Below are positions 4,672-5,258 of a DNA stretch of 5,258 bases, in pieces. Positions within the stretch are counted from its first letter, which is position 1, and every line of letters begins with the position of its first letter. The DNA comes from an uncultured Lachnospiraceae bacterium. Lineage in GTDB: Bacteria; Bacillota; Clostridia; Lachnospirales; Lachnospiraceae. The notes below the pieces were generated by a model that did not search any database, was not told the DNA's origin, and saw nothing but the letters and a program-made list of their open reading frames with translations. The position numbers were made by a program, and so were the translations under genes. Location of the stretch: positions 1-5,258 of the forward strand of contig CACXEL010000236.1 of assembly GCA_902766655.1 (NCBI GenBank), read 5' to 3'.

Positions 4672-5258
4672 ATGGAAATAACATTACCCGCCTTTAACCA
4701 CATTCTCATGGAGTTCGGATCCGGCTTCGGCCTTATGGCGCCGGTCATCCTCTTCATCTACCTCCGCAACAAGCGGAAATGCGCCATCCTGCCCGTCATC
4801 GCGGGTATCGTGGCCATGCTGGGCTTCGCCTTCGCGCTGGAGCAGTTCTTCCATGCCTTCGTTTTCTCGACAGGGCTGGGGAAGGCCATTCAGAACAACC
4901 TGGTCCTTTACGCACTGTATGGCGGTCTCGCGGCCGGTATCTTCGAGGAGACGGGGCGTTGGTGCGCCTTCCGCTTCGTCCTGAAGGACGAGTACCGGGA
5001 AAATGACCGCAATGCCCTCATGTATGCCGTAGGACACGGCGGCGTGGAAATGTTCATCATCCTCACCGTCAACTACGCGACCTTCCTCTTTTATTTTGCC
5101 ATGGTCGAGAGCGGCGGTATGGCGGCGCTTACCCAGGGGCTGGATGCGGCGGCCGCCCAGGACCTTACACAGCAGCTCACGATGCTGGCCCAGAGCTCAC
5201 CTCTTATGTACATTATGGCCATCATGGAGAGGATTTCCGCCATGCTGGCCCATATGGG
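4672..5258 (+). CDS. YhfC-family intramembrane protease (glutamic/metalloprotease-like), C-terminus missing
   Basis: The first 195 codons of a membrane protein cut by the right edge. Hydrophobic helices lie at about residues 18-31, 38-60, 77-91, 115-145 and from 178 onward. The motifs fit the YhfC (DUF2324) family of putative intramembrane proteases, related to CAAX-protease-like enzymes: LEQFFHAF (56-63), FEETGRW (91-97) with the paired Glu92-Glu93 and Arg96, GHGGVE (121-126) with His122 and Glu126, and MERISAMLAH (185-194) ending in His194. Such conserved Glu and His residues in helices are thought to form the active site, but the substrate and even the catalytic type are not well established. 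The start is set by AAAGGAG (4659-4665), six bases upstream. It has its own promoter and a long leader, so it may be regulated separately from the ABC ATPase before it. The family call is confident; the function is not. Confidence 0.85.
   Translation, partial: MEITLPAFNHILMEFGSGFGLMAPVILFIYLRNKRKCAILPVIAGIVAMLGFAFALEQFFHAFVFSTGLGKAIQNNLVLYALYGGLAAGIFEETGRWCAFRFVLKDEYRENDRNALMYAVGHGGVEMFIILTVNYATFLFYFAMVESGGMAALTQGLDAAAAQDLTQQLTMLAQSSPLMYIMAIMERISAMLAHM

Noticed and set aside
2727..4757. A 676-codon open frame on the minus strand, antisense to the symporter and ABC ATPase genes
   Set aside because: The translation is low-complexity, rich in Asp, His, Gly and Ala, and matches no family. It is explained by the strong G/C third-position bias of the plus-strand genes, which removes stop codons from the opposite frame. 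It also spans two genes with unmistakable motifs.

Overview
The window looks like chromosomal DNA from a GC-rich member of the Bacillota, probably a Clostridia or Lachnospiraceae-type anaerobe. This is an inference from three things: strong purine-rich Shine-Dalgarno sites, compact sigma-A-type promoters with 17-bp spacers, and the gene families present (a COG2509-type FAD protein, an AGCS amino-acid symporter, a YhfC-type membrane protease). No phylogenetic marker gene is present, so the assignment is tentative. Coding DNA is rich in G/C third positions, while the spacer at about 2040-2190 is markedly AT-rich.

Layout. (1) Positions 1-292, minus strand: N-terminal part of an uncharacterised FAD-dependent dehydrogenase, running off the left edge. 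(2) Positions 293-549: a divergent control region. It holds a very good minus-strand promoter (TTGCAA-17-TACAAT) overlapped by a cre/LacI-family-like palindrome, and a plus-strand extended -10 promoter. (3) Positions 550-1944, plus strand: a two-gene unit encoding a six-helix HdeD/DUF308 membrane protein and a patatin-like phospholipase, closed by a rho-independent terminator near 1985-2019. (4) Positions 2020-2192: an AT-rich control region with a strong promoter (TTGTTT-17-TATAAT), three inverted repeats and a leader hairpin. (5) Positions 2193-4448, plus strand: a two-gene unit encoding a sodium/proton:alanine (glycine) symporter and a single oligopeptide/nickel-type ABC ATPase with a non-canonical signature motif. 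(6) Positions 4449-4671: a second promoter (TTGCCA-17-TACAAT) and a leader of about 146 nt that can fold into hairpins. (7) Positions 4672-5258, plus strand: most of a YhfC-type intramembrane protease, cut by the right edge.

No RNA gene, CRISPR array, insertion sequence or prophage is visible. Nothing here is a clear new system. The points most worth a second look are the orphan ABC ATPase with an altered signature co-transcribed with a secondary symporter, the repeat-rich control region of that symporter, the structured leader before the membrane protease, and the cre-like operator in the divergent promoter.
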